From: CAVRJC01 sp963721435
GTDB lineage: Bacteria > Actinomycetota > Acidimicrobiia > IMCC26256 > DASPTH01
NCBI GenBank assembly: GCA_963721435.1
Contig: CAVRJC010000012.1
Location: forward strand, 682,001-746,000
DNA: 64,000 nucleotides
Reading direction: 5' to 3'
Numbering within the stretch: the first letter of the stretch is position 1; each line of letters opens with the position of its first letter. The position numbers and the translations under genes were made by a program. Below, piece by piece: positions 35,297 to 43,558 of the stretch. The notes under the pieces are model-generated. The model ran no database searches. It saw only the letters and a list, made by a program, of their open reading frames with translations, and had not been told where the DNA came from.

Positions 35297-38162
35297 TCTT
35301 CTGCAGCGGCGCCCACGCGAGCAAGAGTCGCTTCTCGCCGACGTCGCGGAAGTTGACGACCGCTTCGGTGGTGTCACCGGCGCCGATGAGCTCGAGGATC
35401 ACACCCTCACCGAACTTGTCGTGGGCGACGTCGTCACCGACGCGCAACCCCATCTGCTCGGCGCCGCGCGCGCCCGCGGGCGGCGCCGGCGCCGTCATCG
35501 GCCGCTCCGACGACCGGATCGCCGCCGACACGACCGCTTCACGATGCGCGCGAGGCCCACGCTCGCTCCGTCGCGTCCGCGTCTCGCCGAGCACGTGCAC
35601 GAGCTCCTCGGGAATCTCCGACAGGAACCGGCTCGGCGGGTAGTAGTCGGTGGCACCGAACAGCGTGCGGCTCCACGCGTGGCAGAGATAGAGGCGCTCC
35701 CGAGCCCGTGTGATGCCGACGTAACAGAGGCGGCGTTCCTCTTCGAGCTCGTCGGGATCGCCGAGCGCGCGCACGTGCGGGAAGATGCCGTCCTCGAGGC
35801 CGAGCAGGAACACGACGGGGAATTCGAGCCCCTTCGCCGAGTGCAGCGTCATCAGCGTGACCGCGCTCTGCTCGCCTTCCGCACCCTCCGCCGAATCGAG
35901 GTCGGTGACGAGCGAGATCGCCTCGAGGAACGCCTGCACCCGACCCAGCCCCTCGGGGATGCTCACGTCGCCCGACGAGTTCTCCGCCGCGCCGACCCCT
36001 GCGATCGACGGCAGCCCGGACACGTCGCCCGCGTCGAGCGCTTCGTCGAACTCCCGGCACACCCCCACCAGCTCCTGCAGGTTCTCGATCCGGCCTTGTG
36101 CCTCGATCGAGCTGTCGGCCGCGAGCTCGGCCATGTAGCCGGTGTACTCGAGCACCGCTTCGACGGTTGCGCCGACGCCGCTCAGCGCCGCGTGCTCGAC
36201 CGCGCCCATGAGGTCGAGCAGCTCGCGCACTCCGCCGAGCGCCTTGCCCGCGACGCCGGCCGCCGCAGCGGAGCCGAGTGCGTCACGGAACGTGATGCCC
36301 TGCTCCTGCGCGTACACCGCGACCCGGTTGACCGACGTGTCACCCACTCCGCGCTTCGGCGTGTTGACGACACGACGCCAGCTCACTTCGTCGTCGGGGT
36401 TCACGAGCGCGCGCAGGTACGCGAGCATGTCCTTCACTTCACGGCGGTCGTAGAACTTCAGGCCACCGACGACGCGGTACGGGATCCCGGCCCGCACCAA
36501 CGCTTCCTCGACCACACGGCTCTGCGCGTTGGTCCGGTAGAACACCGCGATGTCGCTGAACCGCTGGCCGTCGGTCTCGACGAGGCGCGTGGTCTCGTGC
36601 GCGACGAACGCGGCCTCATCGTGCTCGTCTTCGGCGTGATAGCGCGTGATGAGCTCGCCGCCGACCTGCTCCGTCCACAGCTGCTTCGGGTGGCGCGCCG
36701 CGTTGTTGGCGATCACCGCGTTGGCGGCGTCGAGGATGTTCTGACTCGACCGGTAGTTCTGCTCGAGGATGATCACCGTCGCGTCCGGGAACACCTCCTC
36801 GAACCGGAGCAGGTTCCGGTAGTCCGCCCCCCGGAACTTGTAGATCGAGTTGTGGGTGACGATGCCGTCGGCGACGAAGTTGTGCGTCCGCTCGATGTCG
36901 AGGTCGTAGACCGGCGCGTCGAGCTGCACCGGCTCGACGGCGGTCACCACATCGAACCGCCCGTCCTCGTCGACCATCACCATCCCGACCCGCACGTCAG
37001 GCGCCGAAACCTGGTGCACGGGGGCACCTGCCCAGAGCGCGAGCCCATCCGATGGGACGCGTTTCTCTGCGCCTGGCGCAGGAGAGTGCGACGCATCACC
37101 GGCGAAGTGGACGTGCGTGGTCGTCGACAGGATGCGACGGCCGTGCTCGGTCGTGATGGCGACGCCGACCGATGCAACCGACCGGTGCACTCGCTGAACG
37201 AGTGCGGGACCGAAGTCGCCTTCGCCATGACACGACAGCACCTTGTCGCCGACCTCGACGGTCTCGATCGCGCGGCGCGATCCGTCGGCCATCGTGACGA
37301 GCGTGCCCTCGACGAGGCATTGATCGGCGTCGCCGACGACCATGAGGTTGCGGTGCTCCTCGGCGAGGAGGCGGACCATCTCCCACTGGGCGGCGTTGGT
37401 GTCCTGGAACTCGTCGACCATCAGGTACTGGAACCGGGCGCGCCAGCGGGCGAGCACATCGGCGTCGTGCAGCACTTCCACGGTCTTCGTGAGGAGGTCG
37501 TCGAAGTCGAGGGCCGACGCCTCGTGCAGCCGGCGCTGGTACTCGCGGTAGACCTCGGCGATCCGGTGCTCGGGCGGGGTGTACGCACGGTCAGCGGCCT
37601 GCTGCGGCGAGACGAGGTCGTTCTTCAGCGCCGAGATCGCCGAGTGCAGGCGACGGGGCGGGAAGCGCTTGGGGTCGAGGTTGAGGTCGCGCCGCACGTA
37701 GTCGGTGAGGCGGACGGCGTCGGCCTGGTCGTAGATGGTGAACGACGACCGGATGCCGAGCACCGGTGCTTCCCGCCGCAGGATCCGCGCGCACGCCGAG
37801 TGGAAGGTGGAGACCCACATCCGGTGCGCGACCGGTCCGACCAGCGCGGCGACGCGCTCCTTCATCTCGCTCGCGGCCTTGTTGGTGAAGGTGATCGCGA
37901 GCAGCCCGAAGGGTGAGACCCGCTTCTGGTCGATGAGGTAGGCGACGCGATGGGTGAGGACGCGCGTCTTGCCCGAGCCCGCGCCGGCGACCACGAGCAG
38001 GGGGCCGTCGGGCGCCGCCGCGGCCTCGCGCTGCACCGGGTTCAGCCCCGCGAGGAGCTCCTCCGATGACGAACGAGAGGGCGCAGCCGAAAGTACCTCA
38101 GAGGGAGATGCGGCGGGGGCGTCGAACACGCTCGCAAGCGTACGCGTGTTCGGGGCGGTCAA
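35286..38162 (-). CDS. pcrA: ATP-dependent DNA helicase PcrA/UvrD with in-frame intein
   Basis: A 958-aa open frame, of which about 801 aa is helicase. Q-motif LNPVQREA (residues 40-47), Walker A AGAGSGKTR (59-67), TFTNKAASEMKER (about 91-103), VDEFQDTN (about 255) and motif III VVGDADQ/SIYKFRGAD, split by an intein at residues 282-438. Later come NYRSSQNI, TLHSAKGLEFPVVFLLG and YVGITRARERLYL. It unwinds DNA in repair. TTG 38162 overlaps the preceding stop; an internal GTG about 11 codons later is an alternative. A PcrA-type C-terminal linker and RVGDDVAHDKFGEG Tudor-like segment are present. Confidence 0.95.
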   Translation of the reverse strand: MTAPNTRTLASVFDAPAASPSEVLSAAPSRSSSEELLAGLNPVQREAAAAPDGPLLVVAGAGSGKTRVLTHRVAYLIDQKRVSPFGLLAITFTNKAASEMKERVAALVGPVAHRMWVSTFHSACARILRREAPVLGIRSSFTIYDQADAVRLTDYVRRDLNLDPKRFPPRRLHSAISALKNDLVSPQQAADRAYTPPEHRIAEVYREYQRRLHEASALDFDDLLTKTVEVLHDADVLARWRARFQYLMVDEFQDTNAAQWEMVRLLAEEHRNLMVVGDADQCLVEGTLVTMADGSRRAIETVEVGDKVLSCHGEGDFGPALVQRVHRSVASVGVAITTEHGRRILSTTTHVHFAGDASHSPAPGAEKRVPSDGLALWAGAPVHQVSAPDVRVGMVMVDEDGRFDVVTAVEPVQLDAPVYDLDIERTHNFVADGIVTHNSIYKFRGADYRNLLRFEEVFPDATVIILEQNYRSSQNILDAANAVIANNAARHPKQLWTEQVGGELITRYHAEDEHDEAAFVAHETTRLVETDGQRFSDIAVFYRTNAQSRVVEEALVRAGIPYRVVGGLKFYDRREVKDMLAYLRALVNPDDEVSWRRVVNTPKRGVGDTSVNRVAVYAQEQGITFRDALGSAAAAGVAGKALGGVRELLDLMGAVEHAALSGVGATVEAVLEYTGYMAELAADSSIEAQGRIENLQELVGVCREFDEALDAGDVSGLPSIAGVGAAENSSGDVSIPEGLGRVQAFLEAISLVTDLDSAEGAEGEQSAVTLMTLHSAKGLEFPVVFLLGLEDGIFPHVRALGDPDELEEERRLCYVGITRARERLYLCHAWSRTLFGATDYYPPSRFLSEIPEELVHVLGETRTRRSERGPRAHREAVVSAAIRSSERPMTAPAPPAGARGAEQMGLRVGDDVAHDKFGEGVILELIGAGDTTEAVVNFRDVGEKRLLLAWAPLQKISA
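36849..37319 (-). mobile_element. Mini-intein in PcrA motif III
   Basis: A 157-aa insertion between Gln281 and Ser439 of the helicase. Block A is CLVEGTLVTMADGS with the splice Cys1. Block B is STTTHVHFAG, with the TxxH histidine. Block F is VYDLDIERTHNFVA and block G is GIVTHN followed by the +1 serine. No LAGLIDADG or HNH homing endonuclease fits in the space, so it is a splicing-only mini-intein. All key splice residues (Cys1, block B His, penultimate His, terminal Asn, Ser+1) are present, so splicing should restore GDADQSIYKFRGAD. Confidence 0.93.
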
Positions 38163-38425
38163 TCAGTGTGTTCGCGCAACAATTCGAGCTCGGCGGTCGG
38201 GTCGAGATCGTCGGCCGGCTCCTGCCACGCGCGCAGCAACCGCGTGCGGTCGGCGTTCAGCGCCACGGTGAACGAGCCCGACAGGTCGATCTCGAGTGCG
38301 TAGTACGGCTGCCACTCGCGCTCGAGCGGGAGCGACGACGGATCGATGCCCTTCGGGATCCGGCAGTACCGCATCCGCTCGGTGTCGAACAGCCAGGTGC
38401 TGTGGGTGGAGTCGATCCGTTGCAC
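38159..38425 (-). CDS. Small conserved-looking hypothetical protein
   Basis: An 88-aa protein, GTG start, no membrane segment. It has RIDSTHSTWLFDTERMRYCR near the N-terminus, LEREWQPYYALEID in the middle and an acidic C-terminus DLDPTAELELLREH. Its stop overlaps the PcrA start, so the two are probably coupled. No family is recognised. Confidence 0.6.
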   Translation of the reverse strand: MQRIDSTHSTWLFDTERMRYCRIPKGIDPSSLPLEREWQPYYALEIDLSGSFTVALNADRTRLLRAWQEPADDLDPTAELELLREHTD

Positions 38426-38502
38426 AGCAAGACCCTACCCGTGAGCACCTGAGATTCACACAAGTGCCACCGCAAGTTGTGCCAAAGTTGATCAGCGCAG
38501 GC

Positions 38503-39525
38503 TCAGGCGCCGACGGACTCCATGTCGGTGGTGTACGAGCCGCTGCGGGCCGCACTGTTGAGGCGCGCCCGGTGCAGGAATGCCGCAGTGCCCGCGTCGC
38601 GGTTGGCGGGATCACCCTTCCACGCCTTGAGCGCCGGGGCCTGGAGCGCACGCCCGTACGAGAAGCTCAGCTGCCACGGGTGCGGCCCCCTGCGGTTCAT
38701 CGCGTCGAGGTGCGCGGTCGCGAGCTCGTCGGACTGACCGCCCGACAGGAACACGATGCCGGGCACCGCGGCGGGAACCGTCCACTGGAAGCAGCGCACC
38801 GTGGCGCCGGCGACGTCTTCGACCGACGCCTGATCCGGGCAGCTGTACCCCGACAGCACCATGTTGGGCTTGAGGAGCATCCCCTCGAGCTCGACGTGCT
38901 GGTGGACCAACGTGTGGAAGGTCGCTTCGAGCACGCGCGTGGTCGCGATCCACGACTGCTCGATGGTGTGCTCGCCGTCCATCAGCACTTCGGGCTCGAC
39001 GATCGGCACGATGCCGGCTTCCTGGCACAGCGCGGCGTAGCGCGCGAGCGCGTGCGCGTTGACGTCGATGCAGTAGTCGCTCGGCAGGGTCTCGCCGACG
39101 GTGTACGTCGCGCGCCACTTCGCGAAGCGGGCACCGAGCGCGTAGTACTCGGCGAGGCGCTCGCGCAGGCCGTCGAGCCCTTCGGTGACGGTCTCGCCGG
39201 AGGCGAACGCAAGCGGCTTCGCCCCGGCGTCGACCTTGATACCGGGGATGATCCCCTGGTCTTCGAGCACCTGCACCAGCTTCGTGCCGTCGGCGGCCGA
39301 CTGGCGGATCGTCTCGTCGAACAGGATGACGCCGCTGATGTAGTCGCCCGCGCCCGGCGCGGTGAACAGCATCTCGCGGTAGTCGCGACGGTTGGTCTCG
39401 TTCGACTCGACCCCGATGGAGTCGAACCGCTTCTTGATCGTGCCGCTGCTCTCGTCGGCGGCAAGGATTCCCTTGCCGGGCGCGACGAGCGCGCGCGCGG
39501 TGGCTTCGAGATCGGAAACGCTCAT
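38503..39525 (-). CDS. Fructose-bisphosphate aldolase, class I
   Basis: A 340-aa eukaryote-type class I aldolase, metal independent. It has GKGILAADESSGTIKKRFDS (residues 18-37), GVILFDETI (about 65-73), PGIKVDAGAKPLA, KWRATYTVGE with the substrate lysine, VPIVEPEVL and the Schiff-base lysine in GMLLKPNMVLSG (about 215-226). FLSGGQSDELAT closes the active site. It interconverts FBP with DHAP and G3P. ATG 39525. It follows guaA by 5 bp. Confidence 0.94.
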   Translation of the reverse strand: MSVSDLEATARALVAPGKGILAADESSGTIKKRFDSIGVESNETNRRDYREMLFTAPGAGDYISGVILFDETIRQSAADGTKLVQVLEDQGIIPGIKVDAGAKPLAFASGETVTEGLDGLRERLAEYYALGARFAKWRATYTVGETLPSDYCIDVNAHALARYAALCQEAGIVPIVEPEVLMDGEHTIEQSWIATTRVLEATFHTLVHQHVELEGMLLKPNMVLSGYSCPDQASVEDVAGATVRCFQWTVPAAVPGIVFLSGGQSDELATAHLDAMNRRGPHPWQLSFSYGRALQAPALKAWKGDPANRDAGTAAFLHRARLNSAARSGSYTTDMESVGA

Positions 39526-39530
39526 GGCAA

Positions 39531-41063
39531 CTACTCCCACTCGATGGTGCCCGGAGGCTTGCTGGTGATGTCGTAGGCGACCCGGTTCACACCGGGCACC
39601 TCGTTGATGATCCGTGACGCCATCCGCTCGAGCACGTCGGCGGGCAGCCGCGCCCAGTCGGCGGTCATCGCGTCTTCCGACGTGACGGCTCGGATGATGA
39701 TCGGGTACTCGTAGGTACGGCCGTCGCCCATCACGCCGACGGTGCGGACTGCAGGCAGCACGGCGAAGCTCTGCCAGATCTCGCGGTAGAGGCCGGCGCG
39801 TCGGATCTCCTCGACCACGATGGCATCGGCGTTGCGCAGGATCTCCAGCCGCTCGGGCGTGATCGTGCCGATGATGCGGACGGCCAACCCGGGGCCCGGG
39901 AACGGCTGACGCCACACGATCTCCTCGGGCAGGCCGAGCTCCGCGCCGATGGCGCGCACTTCGTCCTTGAACAGGTCGCGCAGGGGCTCGACCAGCTCGA
40001 AGTTCATGTCGTCGGGGAGGCCACCGACGTTGTGGTGCGACTTGATGACCGCGTTGTCGGCCCCACCGGACTCGACGACGTCGGGGTAGAGCGTGCCCTG
40101 CACGAGGAAGCGCGCGTCGGACAGGTCGGTTGCGGCTTCCTCGAACACGCGGATGAACGTCTCGCCGATGATCTTGCGCTTCTGCTCGGGCTCGATCACG
40201 TCGTCGAGCGCGCCCAGGAACCGGTCGGCCGCCTTCACGTGCACGAGCTCGATCTGGAACTGGCGCTGGAACGTGTCCTCCACCTGCGCGGCTTCGTTGA
40301 GCCGCAGCAACCCGGTGTCGACGAACACGCACACGAGCTGGTCGCCGATCGCCTTGTGCACGAGCGCCGCGGCAACCGCGGAGTCGACACCGCCCGACAA
40401 CCCGCAGATCACGCGCTCCGAGCCGACCTGCGCACGCACGTCGGCGACCGCACGCTCGATGATCGACGTGTTGGTCCACGTCGGACGGCACTCGCACACG
40501 TCGAACAGGAAGGCCTTCAACACCTCTTGCCCACGCTCGGTGTGCAGCACCTCGGGATGGAACTGCACGCCGTACACCGCGCGCTCGCGATCCTCGAGTG
40601 CCGCGACCGGCGCGCCCGGAGAGGACGCGGTGACGACGAAGCCCGGCGGCGCCTCGGCGATGGCGTCGCCGTGGCTCATCCAGACCGTCTGCTCCATCGG
40701 CATCTCGCCGAGCAGCACCGACGGCACGCCGTCGGTGCGCGTGAGCGCGGTGCGCCCGTACTCACCGTTCCCCGTGTGCTGCATGGTTCCGCCGAGCTGC
40801 TGCGCAACGAGCTGCGCGCCGTAGCAGATGCCGAGCACCGGGACACCGGCGTCGTAGATCGCGGGATCGGCCTGCGGCGCGTCGTCGATCATCACCGACG
40901 CCGGGCCCCCCGAGAGGATGATTCCCTTCGGCCGCTTCGCCAGCATCTCCGACAGCGGCATCGTGCGGGGCACGATCTCGGAGTAGACGTGCGCCTCGCG
41001 CACCCGTCGTGCGATCAGCTGTGCGTACTGCGCCCCGAAGTCGACGACGAGAACACGATCCAT
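39531..41063 (-). CDS. guaA: GMP synthase (glutamine-hydrolysing)
   Basis: A 510-aa enzyme that aminates XMP to GMP. The class I amidotransferase domain has VVDFGAQYAQLIARRVRE, the nucleophile in GICYGAQLVAQQLGG (Cys about 76) and VQFHPEVLHT. The ATP-PPase P-loop is CGLSGGVDSAVAA (about 218-230). The dimerisation domain ends in DITSKPPGTIEWE. ATG 41063 matches the family start. GuaB3 lies just upstream on the same strand. Confidence 0.96.
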   Translation of the reverse strand: MDRVLVVDFGAQYAQLIARRVREAHVYSEIVPRTMPLSEMLAKRPKGIILSGGPASVMIDDAPQADPAIYDAGVPVLGICYGAQLVAQQLGGTMQHTGNGEYGRTALTRTDGVPSVLLGEMPMEQTVWMSHGDAIAEAPPGFVVTASSPGAPVAALEDRERAVYGVQFHPEVLHTERGQEVLKAFLFDVCECRPTWTNTSIIERAVADVRAQVGSERVICGLSGGVDSAVAAALVHKAIGDQLVCVFVDTGLLRLNEAAQVEDTFQRQFQIELVHVKAADRFLGALDDVIEPEQKRKIIGETFIRVFEEAATDLSDARFLVQGTLYPDVVESGGADNAVIKSHHNVGGLPDDMNFELVEPLRDLFKDEVRAIGAELGLPEEIVWRQPFPGPGLAVRIIGTITPERLEILRNADAIVVEEIRRAGLYREIWQSFAVLPAVRTVGVMGDGRTYEYPIIIRAVTSEDAMTADWARLPADVLERMASRIINEVPGVNRVAYDITSKPPGTIEWE

Positions 41064-41187
41064 CACTATTGCGCCGCTTTCCACTCCGCTACTTCCACTC
41101 GCTGCGCTCGCTTCATCCGCTGCGTTCGCGGCGCATGCTCGCTCGGCTTCGCTCGCTCGCGGCGGCAAGCCCTCGCGCGATGGATCT
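41064..41187. repeat. Intergenic stretch rich in CGCTCG/CGAGCG palindromes
   Basis: The gap between guaB3 and guaA contains CACTCGCTGCGCTCGC, GCTGCGTTCGCGGCG and CTCGGCTTCGCTCGCTC, short GC palindromes also seen at about 42419-42440, 46870-46900 and 50405. They may act as hairpins or terminators; no coding sequence fits. Confidence 0.45.
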
Positions 41188-42348
41188 CTACCTACCCATC
41201 CCGATGCCTTGGGCACGCTGGAGCGACTTGCCCTCGGTCAGCAGTGACGGGGCCACCATCACCTCGGCCTTCTGGAACTCCTTCAGCGTCTCGTAGCCCG
41301 TGGTGGCCATCGACGTGCGGAGAGCGCCGCAGAGGTTGAGGGTGCCGTCGTTCTCGTGCGCGGGCCCGACGAGGATCTCCGCGAGGCTGCCCTTGCGCCC
41401 GGCCTTGACGCGCGCGCCGCGCGGCAGCGTGGGGTGGAACGTCGCCATGCCCCAGTGGTACCCGCGACCCGGCGCTTCGTACGCGGATGCGAGCGGCGAG
41501 CCGATCATCACCGCGTCGGCGCCGCACGCGATCGCCTTGGCGATGTCGCCACCGGTGGACATGCCACCGTCGGCGATGACGTGCACGTAGACGCCGGTCT
41601 CGTCGAGGTGCCGGATGCGCGCGCCCGCAGCATCGGCGATCGCGGTGGCCTGTGGCACACCGATGCCGAGCACGCCACGGCTCGTGCACGCGTGGCCGGG
41701 GCCGACGCCGACGAGCACGCCGACCGCACCGGTGCGCATGAGGTGCAACGCGGTGGAGTACGACGCGCAGCCGCCGACGACGACGGGGATGTCGAACTCA
41801 CGGATGAACTTCTTCAGGTTCAGCGGCTCGACCGTCTTCGACACGTGCTCTGCCGAGACCACCGTGCCCTGGATCACGAGGATGTCGAGCTCGGCTTCGA
41901 GCACGTGCTTCGCGTACTGCTCGACGCGCTGGGGCGTGAGCGACGCGCACGCGGTGACGCCGGCGTCCTTGATCTCGCGGATGCGGCGACCGATGAGCTC
42001 TTCCTTGATCGGCTCGGAGTAGATCTCCTGCATCCGACGCGTTGCCTTCTCCATCGGGAGATCAGCGATCTCCTCGAACAGAACGTCGGGGTTGTCGTAA
42101 CGGGTCCACAGCCCTTCGAGGTTGAGGCAGCCGAGCCCACCGAGATTGCCGAGCTCGATCGCGGTGCTGGGCGACAGCACGCCGTCCATCGCGGAGCCGA
42201 TGACGGGCAGCTCGAACTTGAACGCGTCGAGCTCCCAGGAGATGTCGATGTCCTCGGGATCTCGCGTGCGGCGACTGGGGACGATCGCGATGTCATCGAA
42301 CCCGTAGGCCCGGCGACCGGATTTGCCGATGCCGATCTCGACTTCCAC
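41188..42348 (-). CDS. IMP dehydrogenase family protein, GuaB3 type
   Basis: A 386-aa TIM-barrel protein without CBS domains. It carries GSAMDGVLSPSTAIELGNLGG, VVVGGCASYSTALHLMRTGA and the catalytic-loop cysteine in GPGHACTSRGVLGIGVPQATA (split here, Cys about 220), plus IADGGMSTGGDIAKAIACGA. This loop identifies the actinobacterial GuaB3 subfamily rather than canonical GuaB (GPGSICTTR). It probably acts in guanine nucleotide synthesis with GuaA. GTG 42348 has a perfect AGGAGG six bases upstream. Confidence 0.9.
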   Translation of the reverse strand: MEVEIGIGKSGRRAYGFDDIAIVPSRRTRDPEDIDISWELDAFKFELPVIGSAMDGVLSPSTAIELGNLGGLGCLNLEGLWTRYDNPDVLFEEIADLPMEKATRRMQEIYSEPIKEELIGRRIREIKDAGVTACASLTPQRVEQYAKHVLEAELDILVIQGTVVSAEHVSKTVEPLNLKKFIREFDIPVVVGGCASYSTALHLMRTGAVGVLVGVGPGHACTSRGVLGIGVPQATAIADAAGARIRHLDETGVYVHVIADGGMSTGGDIAKAIACGADAVMIGSPLASAYEAPGRGYHWGMATFHPTLPRGARVKAGRKGSLAEILVGPAHENDGTLNLCGALRTSMATTGYETLKEFQKAEVMVAPSLLTEGKSLQRAQGIGMGR

Positions 42349-42415
42349 GCACAACCTCCTGAGAACTTCCCAGGCTACCCCGTCGCCTGCTACCAGGCGG
42401 GTTCTGGGGGCATTT

Positions 42416-43069
42416 TCATCGGTCGCTCGCTCCGCTCGTTCCGGTTCCGGTGAGAACCGCGAGAAAATCCGCGAGCACGCGCGCGGTCGCGCCCCACACG
42501 GTCTCATCGTCGAGATCGAAGAAGTGCATGAGCCGCGCCTCGCCCCAGAACTGCCACACCTCGGACCGGTAGGCGTCCGGATCGAGCAGCTCCGCGAGCG
42601 CGACGTCGAACACCCGATCCACCTCACGCGCGTCGGCGACCAGCTCCGGACGCGGCTCCATGAGCCCGACGAAGGGCGTCATCACGAACTGCCCGACCGC
42701 GGTGCCGACGCTCGGCAGCTCCGCGATCACCTCGACCGCGGCGCGCCGGAGGCCGATCTCCTCCTCCGCCTCGCGGAGCGCGGCATCGCGCGGCGTGGCG
42801 TCGACGGCGGGGTCGATCTTCCCGCCGGGGAACGCGATCTGCCCCTGGTGCGACGGCATGGTCTCGGGCCGCTTGGTGAGCACGATCCGGGCTTCGCCCG
42901 ACCCCGTCGCGCCGAACAGGGGCACGAGCACCGCCGCGGCGATGCTGTCGAGACGCGGCGGGGGCAACGGCTCGGGCTCCGGCAGCTCGACGCAGCGGGC
43001 CCTCACCTCGGCCAGCGTGAGCGTGCGGCGCGCAGCAGGAAGCCCCGCCCAAGGAGCGGGGCTTCCCAA
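42416..43069 (-). CDS. Nudix hydrolase, CoA pyrophosphatase-like
   Basis: About 200 aa with the Nudix box GGKIDPAVDATPRDAALREA followed by EEEIGL. The UPF0035-like MPSHQGQIAFPGGK lead and VWGATARVLADFL tail are typical of CoA/NUDT7-type pyrophosphatases. The start is uncertain: TTG 43069 would translate through a perfect hairpin at 43038-43066, and GTG 43006 removes part of the LTLAEVRAR helix. Confidence 0.85.
   Translation of the reverse strand: MGSPAPWAGLPAARRTLTLAEVRARCVELPEPEPLPPPRLDSIAAAVLVPLFGATGSGEARIVLTKRPETMPSHQGQIAFPGGKIDPAVDATPRDAALREAEEEIGLRRAAVEVIAELPSVGTAVGQFVMTPFVGLMEPRPELVADAREVDRVFDVALAELLDPDAYRSEVWQFWGEARLMHFFDLDDETVWGATARVLADFLAVLTGTGTSGASDR
43038..43066 (-). terminator. 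Perfect 11-bp hairpin between groES and the Nudix gene
   Basis: GGAAGCCCCGC and GCGGGGCTTCC form a perfect stem with a 7-base loop, about 70 bp past the groES stop. There is no U-tract. It is probably the groES terminator, but it may overlap the Nudix reading frame if TTG 43069 is used. Confidence 0.6.
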
Positions 43070-43134
43070 CTGGAATTCGGCCGGCCGCGGGATGACCTGA
43101 CGGCCTCCCCGGCGGCTCCCGGCGGGGTTCGTGA

Positions 43135-43440
43135 CTACTTCTTCTTCCCGCTGGTGACCTTGGCGAGCACGTCGCGGCTCGACAGCACGAGGAGGTCCTC
43201 GCCGTCGACGCTCACCTCGGTGCCGCCGTACTTCGAGTACAGGACGACATCGCCGACCGCGACGTCGACGGGGATGAGCTCACCGGACTGGTCGGAGCGA
43301 CGCCCGGGACCCACGGCCAGGACTTCACCCTGCTGGGGCTTCTCCTTGGCGGTGTCGGGGATCACGAGCCCGCTCACGGTGGTCTCTTCTGCCTCACCGG
43401 GCCGGACGACGATCCGGTCCTCGAGCGGTTGCAGGTTCAT
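43135..43440 (-). CDS. groS: Co-chaperonin GroES
   Basis: A 101-aa Hsp10: LQPLEDRIVVRPGEAEETTV at the start, GLVIPDTAKEKPQQGEVLAVG with the mobile-loop region, and VGDVVLYSKYGGTEV near the end. It caps the GroEL folding chamber. ATG 43440 with GGAGG upstream. A perfect CIRCE operator lies upstream at 43514-43540, so HrcA repression is expected. No groEL follows; the next gene is a Nudix hydrolase. Confidence 0.96.
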   Translation of the reverse strand: MNLQPLEDRIVVRPGEAEETTVSGLVIPDTAKEKPQQGEVLAVGPGRRSDQSGELIPVDVAVGDVVLYSKYGGTEVSVDGEDLLVLSSRDVLAKVTSGKKK

Positions 43441-43513
43441 GTGCTGTGCCTCCTGGCGGCCATGGTTGGTGTGTCTCGGTTGCAACGACGCACAAGTTGG
43501 TCGTGCAAGATCG

Positions 43514-43540
43514 TTAGCACTCGGCGGCTGCGAGTGCTAA
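43514..43540. promoter_or_regulatory. CIRCE operator (HrcA-binding site)
   Basis: TTAGCACTC, nine bases, then GAGTGCTAA: a perfect match to the CIRCE consensus, 74 bp upstream of the groES ATG. It also lies between groES and tsaD. Confidence 0.97.
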
Positions 43541-43558
43541 GTCACGGTACCAGGGCGA

